A DNA stretch of 64,000 bases from Faecalibacterium sp. An122 (GCF_002160895.1 NZ_NFLL01000004.1:1-64000), one strand, 5' to 3'. Shown: positions 25,445-35,061, numbered from the stretch's first letter. Translations and numbers: made by a program. The notes: generated by a model from the sequence alone, not told the origin.

Positions 25445-27166
25445 TCAGGCCCGGCGGATCAGGATGCCGCCGGGGGCCAGGACGCCGCCGTCCCAGCCGC
25501 GGCAGAACAGTTCCTCACCGCCCGGGGCCAGGGGCTGGGGCTGGTTGCCGGCGTTGAGGCAGATTTCCAGCGCCTCGGCCGGATTGCCCCGGCGGTAGCG
25601 GACCAGACGCCCGGGGCCGGGGTCAAAGACGATCTCCCGGCCCTGGAGGGCGGGTTCCTGCCGGCGCAGGGCGATGAGGGCCTGCAGGGCGTCGTGGCTG
25701 GCCTTGCCGGCGGGGGTGTCCAGCTCCTCCCAGGGCATGCACCGGCGGCAGTCGGGGTCGGGTCCGCCCTCCATTTCCAGCTCGGTGCCGTAGTAGATGC
25801 AGGGGCTGCCGGGCAGGGTGAACAGGGCCGCCAGCTGCTGCCAGAAATCCGCCTCCGAGGCGGCGCGGGTCCGCAGCCGGATGGTGTCGTGGGAGTCCAG
25901 CAGGGTGAACTGGGCGGTGTCCACCTGGGGCGGGTAGGCCGCCAGGCACTGGCCCACATCCCAGCCGAAGGCCTCGGCGGGGAGGGCGTCGTCCTCAAAG
26001 AAGCGGCGCAGGGCGCTCTGGAGGGGATAGTGCATGACGGCGTCGTACTCGTCCCCCTCCAGCCAGGGGGAGGCGTCGTGCCAGATCTCGCCCAGCAGGT
26101 ACAGGTCGGGCTTGAGGGCCTTGAGCCGGGCCCGCAGTTTGCGGAGGAAGGCGTGGGAAATCTCGTTGCCCACGTCAAAGCGGATGGCGTCGATGTCGTA
26201 CCGGCGGACCCAGTTCTCGCACAGGGTGATGAAGTACTCCTGCACTTCCGGCTCGTTGGTGTTGAGCTTGGGCATGCCGCCGTGGAAGGCAAAGGAGAAA
26301 TACCGGCCATCCCGGGTGTCCCCCTCGGTGAAGGGCCACTGACGGACAAAGAACCACTTCCAGTAGGGGGACTGGGGGCCGTGCTCCACCACATCCCGCC
26401 AGGGGGCAAAGCCGGGGCCGCAGTGGTTGAACACGGCATCCAGCATCACCCGGATGCCGTTCTGATGGGCGGCGCGGACCAGGCGGGACAGGTCCGCCTC
26501 GGCGCCGAAATCGGGGTCGATGCGGGTGTAGTCGGCGGTGTCGTATTTGTGGATGCTGGGGGAGGCGAAAAGGGGGGTCAGGTAAAGGCCGCCGATGCCC
26601 AGCCGGGCCAGGTAGGGCAGTTTGGAGGTGATGCCCGCCAGATCTCCGCCGAAGCGGTCGGCGTTGGTGACCGGCCCCCGCCGCCAGGGCAGGGCCCCAG
26701 GCCGGCCGCTGCCGCCCCGGCAGAACCGGTCGGGGAAGATCTGATACCAGACGGTATGGCGGACCCAGTCGGGGGGCGCGATGTAGTCGGCGGGGTTCAT
26801 CCAGGGCATGGTGAAGCACTGGACCCGGTTGTCCAGCTGGAGGAAGGGCCGCAGCCCGTCCTCATAGTAATACCAGCACTCCTCCCCCTGATGCACCGCG
26901 AAGCAGTAGCGCAGACGGCGGTAGGGCGGGCGGAGGGTGGTAGTCCACAGCTGGTGATGTTCCAGGGTGAAGGCGGGGGACATGGGGGCCCGGCGGCCCT
27001 GCCAGGCGGCCTCGCCGCCGGCGATGCCGCCCTCATAGGGGTCGGCGTAAATCAATTCCACCGCGTCGGCATCCCGGCCGGTGCGCAGGGTAATCTGAAG
27101 GGTTTCCTGGTCCAGGGCACAGCACATGGGGGTGCGGGCCTGATGGGTGATGGCAGCCAGATTCAT
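25445..27166 (-). CDS. Neopullulanase / maltogenic amylase-type GH13
   Basis: A 573-residue protein without signal peptide. The N-terminal 120 residues form a CBM34-like beta domain, as in GH13_20 neopullulanases and cyclomaltodextrinases, ahead of the catalytic barrel (VWYQIFPDRF near residue 139). Catalytic residues: Asp in DAIRFDVGNE, Glu in LLGEIWHD, Asp in LDSHDT. Such enzymes cut maltodextrins and cyclodextrins inside the cell. It lies 36 bp upstream of the alpha-glucosidase in the same operon. Confidence 0.9.
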   Translation of the reverse strand: MNLAAITHQARTPMCCALDQETLQITLRTGRDADAVELIYADPYEGGIAGGEAAWQGRRAPMSPAFTLEHHQLWTTTLRPPYRRLRYCFAVHQGEECWYYYEDGLRPFLQLDNRVQCFTMPWMNPADYIAPPDWVRHTVWYQIFPDRFCRGGSGRPGALPWRRGPVTNADRFGGDLAGITSKLPYLARLGIGGLYLTPLFASPSIHKYDTADYTRIDPDFGAEADLSRLVRAAHQNGIRVMLDAVFNHCGPGFAPWRDVVEHGPQSPYWKWFFVRQWPFTEGDTRDGRYFSFAFHGGMPKLNTNEPEVQEYFITLCENWVRRYDIDAIRFDVGNEISHAFLRKLRARLKALKPDLYLLGEIWHDASPWLEGDEYDAVMHYPLQSALRRFFEDDALPAEAFGWDVGQCLAAYPPQVDTAQFTLLDSHDTIRLRTRAASEADFWQQLAALFTLPGSPCIYYGTELEMEGGPDPDCRRCMPWEELDTPAGKASHDALQALIALRRQEPALQGREIVFDPGPGRLVRYRRGNPAEALEICLNAGNQPQPLAPGGEELFCRGWDGGVLAPGGILIRRA

Positions 27167-27217
27167 AGATGGCGTTGCCTCCTTGTCGTGATGGGAAAAT
27201 GGGCGTACAGCCTTAGT

Positions 27218-29197
27218 TTACTCCTGGGCCCAGCCGTTGTCCAGACCCGCGGCGGCGGGGCGTTCCAGCGCCTCGCAGACCCGCAGCATCTCGCCCACGC
27301 TCCAGGCCTGGGCGAAGCACCCGCGGGAGGGTCCCGGCGCGGCGCCGTCATAGATTTCGGGCAGCTGGCCCAGGCATCCCTCCCGCAGGGCGGGGACCAG
27401 GGCGTCCAGATCCCGGCTCACCCGGCGGCAGATGTCGGGGCCGAAATTCCCCAGCCGCAGCTCAGCCAGATAATACCCGCCCAGGGGGAAGGGCCAGACG
27501 GTGCCCTGATGATAGGCCAGGTCCCGCACCTTCTGGGGGCCGCCGTAGACAGGGTGGAAATTGGGATCGGCGGGGTCCAGGGTCCGCAGACCGCAGGGGG
27601 TCCACAGGGCCCGGCGGACGCTGCGCACCACCCCTTCCGCCTGGGAGCGGGTGAGGGGAGTGAAGGGCATGGACACCGCCCAGATCTGGTTGCACCGCAG
27701 CTGGGTGTCGGCCTCGGAGGGCACATCCCCGATGACGTCCCGCAGCCGCTGCTGGTCCGGCATCCAGAAGCTGCGGCGGAAGATCTCGCCCACCCGGTCG
27801 GCCAGGGCGTCATAGGATGCGCCCTCGGCGCCGGTCAGGGGCGCCAGCCGGGCCATGATCCGGAGGGCGTTGTACCAGTAGGCGTTGACTTCCACCGGCT
27901 TGCCGTGGCGGGGAGTGGGAAGGATTTCCCCGATCCGCACGTCCATCCAGGTCACCTGGTCCAGGCCCTGGCCGGCGCAGATGAGGCCGTCGGCGTCCAT
28001 GTGGATGCCGTGGAGGGTGCCGGCCTGATACCGCTCTACAATGCGGGCGGCACAGGGCCAGACCTCCCGGACAAAGGCGTCGTCCCCGGTGCGGACGTGG
28101 TACAGCCACAGGCAGTTGATGAACAGCAGGGCGGCGTCCACCGTGTTGTACTGGGGCGGGGCGTCCTGGTCGGGGAAGAGGTTGGGCAGCAGGCCGTCCC
28201 GCTCGTTTTCGGCAAAGGTGCGCAGGATGCTTTTGGCATCCTCCCACCGGCCGGTGGAGAGGGTGCAGCCGGGCAGGGCGATCATGGTATCCCGTCCCCA
28301 GTCGGTGAAGAAGGGGTAACCGGCGATGATGGTCTTGCCGCCGGTGGAGGCCCGATCCACCACAAAGGCATCGGCGGCCTCCGAGAGAACCTTGCCCAGA
28401 GGGCTGTGGAGCCCGGCAGCCGCGGCCTGGGCCTTGCGGCGGCGGGCCTGGCCCGAGAGAACCGCGTCGGCTTTGGGCGGCCGGGACTCGGTGCTGAATA
28501 CCACGGCGGCCTCCCGGGTCTCGCCGGGGGCGGCCTCAAACAGGAAGCGGCCCGCTGCGCCGCACAGGCCGGTGGGGGTGCGGCCGTCGGGGGCGTCGTG
28601 GCGGAAGAACAGGGTCTCAAACTGAGGCGCTTCCAGGGCCTCGGCCCGGCCTCCTTCCACCGAGAAATACAGGTCCATTCCGCCGCTGGACACCCGATCG
28701 GCCTGCCAGTCGAACATGCGGCGGCGGGTCATCTTGCCCCCTTTGGGCACAAAGCGCAGCCAGGGGGTGACGGTCAGGGCGCAGGGGGAGGCGGAGCCGT
28801 TTTCAATGGTGTAGCGGACCGCCGCCGTGTTGGCGCCGTACTGGATGGCCACCCGGCGGGTGACCCGGACGCCCGCCGCCTCATAGACCCAGCAGGGGCC
28901 CTCGGCGTCCATCAGGATCAGATGCCGCCAGCCGTCCTCGGCGGGGGCGCCGGCTTTGTCCTGGGTAGAGAGCCAGAGGCGCTGGCCGCCTGCGTCCAGC
29001 TGTTCGGACAGGCGGTGGACCAGGTCAAAACGGGCAGCGGGGGCCCGCAGGCAGGCCATCAGAAAGGCGTGGTCGTTGCGGGTGGCCGAGAAGGCCGCCG
29101 ACAGGGAACAGTAGCCGCCCAGGCTGTTGGCCAGCAAAAAACAGTTCTGCTGGGCGTTTTCGCCGGCAAAGTCCTGCCGGCCAAAGAGAAAGTCCAT
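27218..29197 (-). CDS. Glycogen debranching enzyme, amylo-alpha-1,6-glucosidase type
   Basis: A 659-residue protein of the amylo-1,6-glucosidase/GDE family (GH133-like). The N-terminal domain carries the GGYCSLS and RNDHAFLMA blocks; the (alpha/alpha)6 barrel holds IAGYPFFTDWGRDTMIALPG (about residues 313-332), VTWMDVRIG and EVNAYWYNAL, with the family's catalytic acids in the WGRD and WMD stretches. It removes branch-point glucose so that GlgP can go on. It lies 13 bp after the pullulanase gene and is cotranscribed. Confidence 0.9.
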   Translation of the reverse strand: MDFLFGRQDFAGENAQQNCFLLANSLGGYCSLSAAFSATRNDHAFLMACLRAPAARFDLVHRLSEQLDAGGQRLWLSTQDKAGAPAEDGWRHLILMDAEGPCWVYEAAGVRVTRRVAIQYGANTAAVRYTIENGSASPCALTVTPWLRFVPKGGKMTRRRMFDWQADRVSSGGMDLYFSVEGGRAEALEAPQFETLFFRHDAPDGRTPTGLCGAAGRFLFEAAPGETREAAVVFSTESRPPKADAVLSGQARRRKAQAAAAGLHSPLGKVLSEAADAFVVDRASTGGKTIIAGYPFFTDWGRDTMIALPGCTLSTGRWEDAKSILRTFAENERDGLLPNLFPDQDAPPQYNTVDAALLFINCLWLYHVRTGDDAFVREVWPCAARIVERYQAGTLHGIHMDADGLICAGQGLDQVTWMDVRIGEILPTPRHGKPVEVNAYWYNALRIMARLAPLTGAEGASYDALADRVGEIFRRSFWMPDQQRLRDVIGDVPSEADTQLRCNQIWAVSMPFTPLTRSQAEGVVRSVRRALWTPCGLRTLDPADPNFHPVYGGPQKVRDLAYHQGTVWPFPLGGYYLAELRLGNFGPDICRRVSRDLDALVPALREGCLGQLPEIYDGAAPGPSRGCFAQAWSVGEMLRVCEALERPAAAGLDNGWAQE

Positions 29198-29210
29198 AGC
29201 AATGTACTCC

Positions 29211-31196
29211 TTAATCCAGTGATGTCCGGCCCAGAATCAGGGCGCCGGAGGTGGGCAGCTGGGCCAGGCCGTCCAGCAGGACGGGGGACTGGTCCTGCCA
29301 GCAGGTGCTGCGGCCCTCGTCGGCCAGCAGCTGCCACCGGCCCTCGGGCAGGGCGGCGGGACGGATGCGGTCGGATGCGTTGTAGAACAGCAGCAGCTGA
29401 TCCCACCGGCTGGCGGGGCCGCTGTTGTCCAGCAGGAAGGCCGCGCACAGGCGGCTGGGCCGCCAGGAGGCCAGAAGCCGGTTCCGGGCCTGCTCGGTCT
29501 TGTCCCACAGGGCGGGCAGATGCTGGCGCAGGGCCATCAGGCCCCGGTAATATTCCTCCAGCTCATGCCAGGGCCCCGACCAGGCCCGGGTCCAGTCCAG
29601 CTGGTTGAGCCGGGCGGGGGCGTTGTAGCTGTCCTGCAGGCCCTGTTTGGTGCGGCCGAATTCCTCGCCCGCCAGCAGGAACAGGCGGCCCTGACAGCCA
29701 AAGCAGAAGGCTGCCGCCAGCCGGTTGGCCTGCAGTACCTCGGGGGTGGGGGTGTCAAAACTTCGGGTGGGGTCCATGGTGATGACCAGCTTGTCCCACA
29801 GGGTCCAGTCGTCGTGGCTGGACAGGTAGGTGATGGTCTGGGAGGGGGTCCGCACCGCGAACCGGCCGCCCTTCACCCCGGCCCAGCCGGTGACGGCGGC
29901 GCTCAGGTCGGCCAGCCGGGCCGAGCCGCCGTTGACAAAGCCGGGACGCTCGGCGTGGAGGATATGGCCCTTGACCAGGTCCCGGGTGGCGTCGCAGAAG
30001 GCGCCGATGTTTTCATCCAGGGTGGGCAGGGCCCGCTTGCCGGCGGGGACCGCCTTCCGGTGCATGGGGCTGCGGCCGGCGCTCCAGGGCTCGCCGAACA
30101 GCAGTTTTTCGCCGCGGCCGTATTCCTCGTCCAGGGCGGCACGAATCCGCTCCATCAGGCCGGTGTCCAGCAAGCCCATCAGGTCGAACCGGAAGCCGTC
30201 CATGTGGTATTCCCGGGCCCAGTACAGCACCGATTCCAGGATATACCGCCCGCACATGCTCCGCTCGCTGGCCAGGTCGTTGCCGCAGCCCGAGCCGGCG
30301 GCGGGGCTGCCGTCGGGGTTCTGGCGGTAGAAGTACCAGGGCTCGGTCCGCCACAGCCAGGAATCCAGCTTGTAGGTGTGGTTGTACACCACGTCCATGA
30401 TGACCCGGAAGCCGCTGCGGTGGAGGGCCTGGACCGCCTCTTTCAGTTCCCGGATGCGGACGGCGCCGTCGCAGGGGTCGGAGGCGTAGCTGCCCTCGGG
30501 GACGTTGTAGTTCACCGGGTCATAGCCCCAGTTGAAGGCCTCGGGATCGCTCTCGGGCACCGAACCATAGTCGTACACCGGCATCAGCTGCACATGGGTG
30601 ATGCCCAGCCGCTTGAGGTAGTCCAGACAGGTGGGGTGGACCCCGTCGCCGTCCAGGGTGGTGCCGGTGAGGGTCAGGGCCTTGTACTTGCCCCGCAGTT
30701 CCTCGGGGACGCCGCTGTGGACGTCGTGGGAAAAGTCCTTGACGTGGACCTCCCAGATGATGTCCTCGGGATGGCGGGCCGGGGGCTGGTCGGCGGCCCA
30801 GCCCTCGGGGTCGGTGCGGCGCAGGTCGATGACCATGCTGCGGAACCCATCCCGGCCGCAGGCCCGGGCCCAGGGATCGGCGGTCTGCCGGGTGACCCCC
30901 TCGCTGTCGGTGACGGCGTAGTCGTAATAGCGGCCGTCCAGGTTGCCCTCCACCTCGGTCTGCCAGACCCCGCGCTCGCCCCGGACCAGGTCGATCATCA
31001 GGGTGCTGTCCCCGGCGTCGCCGTCCTCGTACAGGGACAGGGTCACCTTGCGGGCGGTGGGGGCCCAGAGGGCAAAGCGGGTGGACCGGGCCGTCCACAG
31101 GGCCCCCAGGGGGGCGTCGGTGTGGAACTGGACTTCAAATGCCTTGGAATCGTACATTTTGCGGCGTGCGGCCGCGGTTTGGGTTTCAGTCTGCAT
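29211..31196 (-). CDS. pulA: Type I pullulanase (GH13_14), cytoplasmic
   Basis: A 661-residue enzyme that hydrolyses alpha-1,6 branches. CBM48-like N-terminal domain (residues about 20-120), then the pullulanase signature FNWGYDPVNYNVPEGSY (near residue 222). Nucleophile in DGFRFDLMG, acid Glu in LLFGEPW, Asp in LSSHDDW. No signal peptide, unlike secreted pullulanases, which fits action on imported maltodextrin. The stop is 13 bp from the debranching enzyme start. A hairpin at 31224-31259 separates it from the transporter genes. Confidence 0.93.
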   Translation of the reverse strand: MQTETQTAAARRKMYDSKAFEVQFHTDAPLGALWTARSTRFALWAPTARKVTLSLYEDGDAGDSTLMIDLVRGERGVWQTEVEGNLDGRYYDYAVTDSEGVTRQTADPWARACGRDGFRSMVIDLRRTDPEGWAADQPPARHPEDIIWEVHVKDFSHDVHSGVPEELRGKYKALTLTGTTLDGDGVHPTCLDYLKRLGITHVQLMPVYDYGSVPESDPEAFNWGYDPVNYNVPEGSYASDPCDGAVRIRELKEAVQALHRSGFRVIMDVVYNHTYKLDSWLWRTEPWYFYRQNPDGSPAAGSGCGNDLASERSMCGRYILESVLYWAREYHMDGFRFDLMGLLDTGLMERIRAALDEEYGRGEKLLFGEPWSAGRSPMHRKAVPAGKRALPTLDENIGAFCDATRDLVKGHILHAERPGFVNGGSARLADLSAAVTGWAGVKGGRFAVRTPSQTITYLSSHDDWTLWDKLVITMDPTRSFDTPTPEVLQANRLAAAFCFGCQGRLFLLAGEEFGRTKQGLQDSYNAPARLNQLDWTRAWSGPWHELEEYYRGLMALRQHLPALWDKTEQARNRLLASWRPSRLCAAFLLDNSGPASRWDQLLLFYNASDRIRPAALPEGRWQLLADEGRSTCWQDQSPVLLDGLAQLPTSGALILGRTSLD

Positions 31197-31223
31197 GAAA
31201 GCTCCTTCGGTCTGTCAAAAGGA

Positions 31224-31259
31224 CAGCAGCCGCCAGATATGGGGGTCTGACGGCTGCTG
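31224..31259 (-). terminator. Hairpin between malG and pulA
   Basis: Arms CAGCAGCCG (31224-31232) and CGGCTGCTG (31251-31259) in the 105-bp gap. On the minus strand the stem is followed by CCTTTTG, only a short T run, so it may be a partial terminator or an mRNA-stabilising end rather than a full stop. Confidence 0.55.
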
Positions 31260-31301
31260 CGTGGGTTGGGACTTGGGGGAAATGCGCTCAGAGAATACCG
31301 A

Positions 31302-32177
31302 TCAGCCCTTGACCGCGCCGGCCATGCCGTTGACGTAGTATTTCTGCAGTTTCAGGAACAGGATCGCAATGGGAATCGAGATCAGCACGGCGCCGGCCGC
31401 GAAGCAGGTGTACCAGTTGTCAATGTACTCCTTCTCCAGCATCTTCCACAGGCCGATGGCCACCGTGTACTGGTCGGAGTTGGCGCGGCAGATCACCTTG
31501 GCGAAGATGAAGTCCACCCAGGGTCCGATGAACGAGGTCAGGACGGTGTAGATGACGATGGGCTTGGACAGGGGCAGGGTGATCTTGGTGAAGATCTGCC
31601 AGCGGGTGCAGCCATCCAGCAGGGCGGCTTCGTCCAGCGCCATGGGGATGGTGTCAAAGAAGCCCTTGGTGATCTGGAAGCCCAGGGCCGCGCCGCCCGA
31701 ATAGCACAGGATCAGGGCCAGACGGACGTTGTTGCCCTCGGTGAGGCCCACCGCCTTCAGGATGAAGTAGACGGCCACCATGGACATGAAGCCGGGGAAC
31801 AGGCCCAGAATCATGGCCATGTTCATGTAGGGCTTGCGCATTTTGAACCGCAGCCGGGACAGGCAGTAGGAGGCCGACAGCAGGAAGAAGGCGGACAAAA
31901 TGCAGGAGCAGACGGCGATGAACAGGGTGTTCATGAACATCTGGGGGAAGTTGAGGATGCTGGTGTCGGTGAACAGCTTGATGTAGTTGTCCAGGGTGTA
32001 GGACTTGGGGAAGAAGGTGGAGACGTAGCTGCCTTTCTCGGCGCGGAAGCTGGTCAGCACCACCCACAGGACCGGGAACAGCCAGATCACCGCCAGGATG
32101 GACAGGACCACATAGACAATGGCGTTGTTGCGGGCCTTGATGCGCTTGGCGCTGGCCTGTTTTTGATTGGAACTCAT
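31302..32177 (-). CDS. malG: Maltodextrin ABC importer permease MalG
   Basis: A 291-residue permease with a basic N-terminus, six helices and the EAA loop DEAALLDGCTRWQIFTKITLPLSKP (about residues 194-218). The C-terminus YVNGMAGAVKG is MalG-type. It pairs with the neighbouring MalF, 2 bp upstream, to import maltodextrins. No MalK-type ATPase is present in the window. Confidence 0.92.
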   Translation of the reverse strand: MSSNQKQASAKRIKARNNAIVYVVLSILAVIWLFPVLWVVLTSFRAEKGSYVSTFFPKSYTLDNYIKLFTDTSILNFPQMFMNTLFIAVCSCILSAFFLLSASYCLSRLRFKMRKPYMNMAMILGLFPGFMSMVAVYFILKAVGLTEGNNVRLALILCYSGGAALGFQITKGFFDTIPMALDEAALLDGCTRWQIFTKITLPLSKPIVIYTVLTSFIGPWVDFIFAKVICRANSDQYTVAIGLWKMLEKEYIDNWYTCFAAGAVLISIPIAILFLKLQKYYVNGMAGAVKG

Positions 32178-32179
32178 GC

Positions 32180-33571
32180 TCAGAAGCCTCCTTCTTCACG
32201 GTAGGACTTGCTGCGGCGATAGGTCAGCAGCGAGCCAATGGCCAGGATGATAAAGGTCAGAATGCCGACGACGGCGCCCACGTTGTAGTACTGCTTGTCG
32301 ATGGTCAGCTTGTACAGCCAGGTGACCAGCAGGTCGGTGCTGCCGGCGGTGGAGGCCAGGTCGGTGACGGGGTCGCCGCCCGACAGCAGATAGATGACGT
32401 TGAAGTTGTTGACGTTGCCGGCGAAGGTGGCGATCAGATAGGGGGTGGTGACGTAGAACATGTAGGGCAGGGTAATGCGGAAGAAGGTCTGCACCGAGTT
32501 GGCGCCGTCCACCGTGGCGGCCTCATAGAGGTCGGTGGGGATGTTCTGGAGCACGCCGGTGAGCTGGAGCAGGGTGTAGGGGACGCCCACCCAGATGTTG
32601 ATGAGGATGACGGTGACCCGGGCCCAAGTGGGATCGGTGAAGAAGGGAAGGCTGGTGCCCTCGGCGATGAAGCCCAGCTGGCGCAGCAGGACGTTGACGG
32701 CGCCCTCGGGCTGGAGCATGGTGCGCATGATCAGCAGGGAGACGAACATGGGCACTGCGCAGGGCAGCACGAAGCAGAAGCGCCAGAAGCCCTTGAACTT
32801 GGTTTCCTTGCGGTTGATGACGATGGCCAGGATCATGCCGGCGAAGTAGTTGGTGAAGGTGGCGAAGAAGGCCCAGACCAGGGTCCAGCCCAGGACCCGC
32901 CAGAAGGTGGAGCCCAGAACCGAGTTGGAGTCAAACAGGGTGCGGAAGTTGTCCAGGCCCACCCAGTCGAACAGGACCAGATGGTTGCCGATCTTGCTGT
33001 AGTTGGTGAAGGCCATGCAGATCATAAAGACCAGGGGCAGGATGGTCAGCACCGTGATGAAGAACATGGAGGGGGTCATCAGGAGGCGGTAGAGGTTGGA
33101 GTCCAGCAGCTCCTTCAGATCCTCGGTGAAGGTGTTGATGTGCTTGCCGGCTTTGGCCATGCACTCGGCGTGGTAGGCGCTCTTGAGGGTGCCGCGCCAG
33201 ATCCAGAACACCAGGCCGGTGATGAAGAGGGTGGCCAGGCCGTACAGGAGCAGCAGGATGGACTGGTCGCCCTGGGTGTACTCAAAAATTTGCAGTTCCT
33301 CGTTCCAGTACTCCTGCTGTTCCACGCTGCCCAGGCCCACCAGCATGGACAGGTTATAGAAGCCCTAGGTGAACATAAAGACCAGATAGGCTACTTCCAC
33401 CGCCAGGAACAGCAGGCCCTTGACCACCTGTCCGTGGACGATGTTGCCCAGGCCCATGACCAGGGCCGAGAGCTTGGTCTCGATGCCGCCGTCTTTCAAA
33501 GCTGCCGTGCAGGTGCAGGGGTTTTCGGCCACATAGGCACGGCGCAGTTTCAATGCGCTTGTCGCGTTCAT
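32180..33571 (-). pseudogene. malF: Maltodextrin ABC importer permease MalF, interrupted by in-frame TAG
   Basis: One continuous MalF-type protein of 463 codons (helices, periplasmic insert and EAA loop ADLYEAAT-like TDLYEAATVDGANSVQTFFRITLPY) except that codon 69 (33365-33367) is TAG. The residues on both sides, ...EVAYLVFMFT and GFYNLSMLVGLGSVEQ..., join smoothly in the same frame as in homologues, so no frameshift is involved. A restart at ATG 33346 lacks an RBS and would drop the first membrane segment. Either a nonsense mutation, a base-call error or readthrough. The downstream genes are intact. Confidence 0.85.
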
Positions 33572-33590
33572 CCTCGATTCCTCCCTTTCC

Positions 33591-34829
33591 TTACGAGATG
33601 CCGTTGCTGTTCATGGCGTCGTTCATGGCGATGGTCTGTTCCGCGGCGTTTTCGTGGGTGACGGTTCCGCTGCGGATGCCCTTGCCCAGGTTCTCCACGG
33701 GGGTCCAGCAGTTGCTCATGGAGGCCACGAAGGGCTGCAGAACCGAGGTGTTGTCGAAGGTGTCGTTCTGGGCGGCCACCACCAGGTCGCTGGCGATGGC
33801 GGGGTCGGCCAGCAGCTCGGTGTTGCAGGGGATCACGTTGCGCAGTTCATAGTGGAGCTGCTGGGCCTCGGCGGAGCCCAGATAGATGGCCAGCTCGATG
33901 GCCTGCACCATGTACTTGCTGTGGGAGTTGACGCCGATGGCCTTGCTGCCGGCGTAGGCGTACATCTGTTTCTCCTCGCCGTTCAGGGTGTAGGTGGGCA
34001 GGGCGGCCACACCCATATTCTCGCCCAGGATCTCCTTGATGGAGGCCGCATCCCAGGAGCCGCTGAACATGGCGTTGATGCTGCCGTCGCGCAGGCCCGC
34101 AATGCCCGAGCCGTCGGCATCCACCACGAAGTTGGGGTGATTGTACAGGTCGATCAGGTAGTTGGTGACCTCCACGGCGTTCTCGCCGCCGAAGTCGGCG
34201 CCCAGCTCTTCCTGGGTGCCGTCACCGAACAGGGTGCAGCCGTTGCCGAAGTAGAAGGCCGGCAGGTACCAGGAGTTGGTGAAGGGGAAGCTGACCACGC
34301 CCTTCTCCAGCATGGTGTCCAGGTTCTTCACGTCCTCCTCCGAAAAGACCCGCTTGTCATAATACATGTACCAGGTGTTGGTGGTAAAGGGGACGGCGTA
34401 CAGGTAGTCGTCCAGGGTCAGAGAGTCCAGCAAAGCGTCGCTGTTGGTGGACTTGATCTGATCGGCGTATTTGCCGCCAAACTTGGCCGGAGCGCCCGCA
34501 TCGGTCAGGTTGGTCAAAACGTCGTTGGTGAACATAAACACGTCGGCGCTGGCCTCGGGGTCCTGGGAGATGGTGGTGCCGGCGCTGGTCTCATCCACAA
34601 CGCCGTAGACAAAGGTGATGTCCCACTCGGGGTGAAGCTCGGCAAACCGCTCGCAGCAGGTCTGGAGCCACTGGCCGCTGTCTTTGGACTGGTCCTCGGA
34701 CGGACTCCAGACCATAAGCCGAACCTCTTCGCTCGCGCCGCTTTGTTGGCTGGAGCAGCCGGTCAGCAAACCCAGCATGGTGGCCCCTGCCAGCAACAGG
34801 GCAAGGGCTGCGGACAATTTTTTGCGCAT
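33591..34829 (-). CDS. malE: Maltodextrin ABC importer solute-binding lipoprotein
   Basis: A 412-residue lipoprotein: MRKKLSAALALLL signal, lipobox LLTGC, then a family-1 sugar-binding fold (VWSPSEDQSKDSGQWLQTCCERFAELHPEWDITFVYG near residue 38). ATG 34829 has AGGAGG 8 bp upstream; a longer reading lacks an RBS. It is the first gene of an eight-gene operon of maltodextrin import and breakdown, which sets the substrate call. Its promoter carries sites for a LacI-type regulator encoded divergently. Confidence 0.9.
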   Translation of the reverse strand: MRKKLSAALALLLAGATMLGLLTGCSSQQSGASEEVRLMVWSPSEDQSKDSGQWLQTCCERFAELHPEWDITFVYGVVDETSAGTTISQDPEASADVFMFTNDVLTNLTDAGAPAKFGGKYADQIKSTNSDALLDSLTLDDYLYAVPFTTNTWYMYYDKRVFSEEDVKNLDTMLEKGVVSFPFTNSWYLPAFYFGNGCTLFGDGTQEELGADFGGENAVEVTNYLIDLYNHPNFVVDADGSGIAGLRDGSINAMFSGSWDAASIKEILGENMGVAALPTYTLNGEEKQMYAYAGSKAIGVNSHSKYMVQAIELAIYLGSAEAQQLHYELRNVIPCNTELLADPAIASDLVVAAQNDTFDNTSVLQPFVASMSNCWTPVENLGKGIRSGTVTHENAAEQTIAMNDAMNSNGIS

Positions 34830-34875
34830 GTGGCAATTCCTCCTATCGTGTAGTATGGCCGTGTGAACCAAAATG

Positions 34876-34897
34876 CGAAAGTTTCGTAATGTTTCGC
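34876..34897 (-). promoter_or_regulatory. Candidate MalR operator in the malE leader
   Basis: Minus strand reads CGAAACATTACGAAAC (34896-34881), one base different from the site at 18781-18796. It is overlapped by a perfect CGAAA-G-TTTCG palindrome (34876-34886). The site lies a few bases downstream of the predicted malE transcription start, a usual place for a repressor. Confidence 0.65.
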
Positions 34898-34906
34898 TCT
34901 GGGATA

Positions 34907-34935
34907 AATATAAACCTGTTTTAGCGAAGAATCAA
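34907..34935 (-). promoter_or_regulatory. malE: Promoter of the mal operon
   Basis: Minus strand: TTGATT (34935-34930), 17 bp, TATATT (34912-34907). Start expected near 34900, giving a leader of about 70 nt before malE. Confidence 0.75.
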
Positions 34936-35026
34936 GTCTTTTTTGATGGTTCGTGAATAATTTGTGAAGGTTACACAACAAAAGTGTCTGACTTTATGGT
35001 GATATGACAAAACGAAGTATACCGGT

Positions 35027-35057
35027 TGAAACTCTCGAAACTTTTTTAAAGGTTTCG
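35027..35057 (+). promoter_or_regulatory. CGAAAC-type repeats upstream of the lacI promoter
   Basis: TGAAAC (35027-35032), CGAAAC (35036-35041) and the inverted copy GTTTCG (35052-35057) lie directly upstream of the -35. The inverted pair CGAAAC-N10-GTTTCG is perfect. Probably autoregulation. Confidence 0.55.
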
Positions 35058-35061
35058 ACAT

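Noticed and set aside
23660-29608. 1982-codon open frame on the plus strand across the mal enzymes
   Set aside because: Same reason: antisense to GH13 and debranching genes with clear catalytic motifs.
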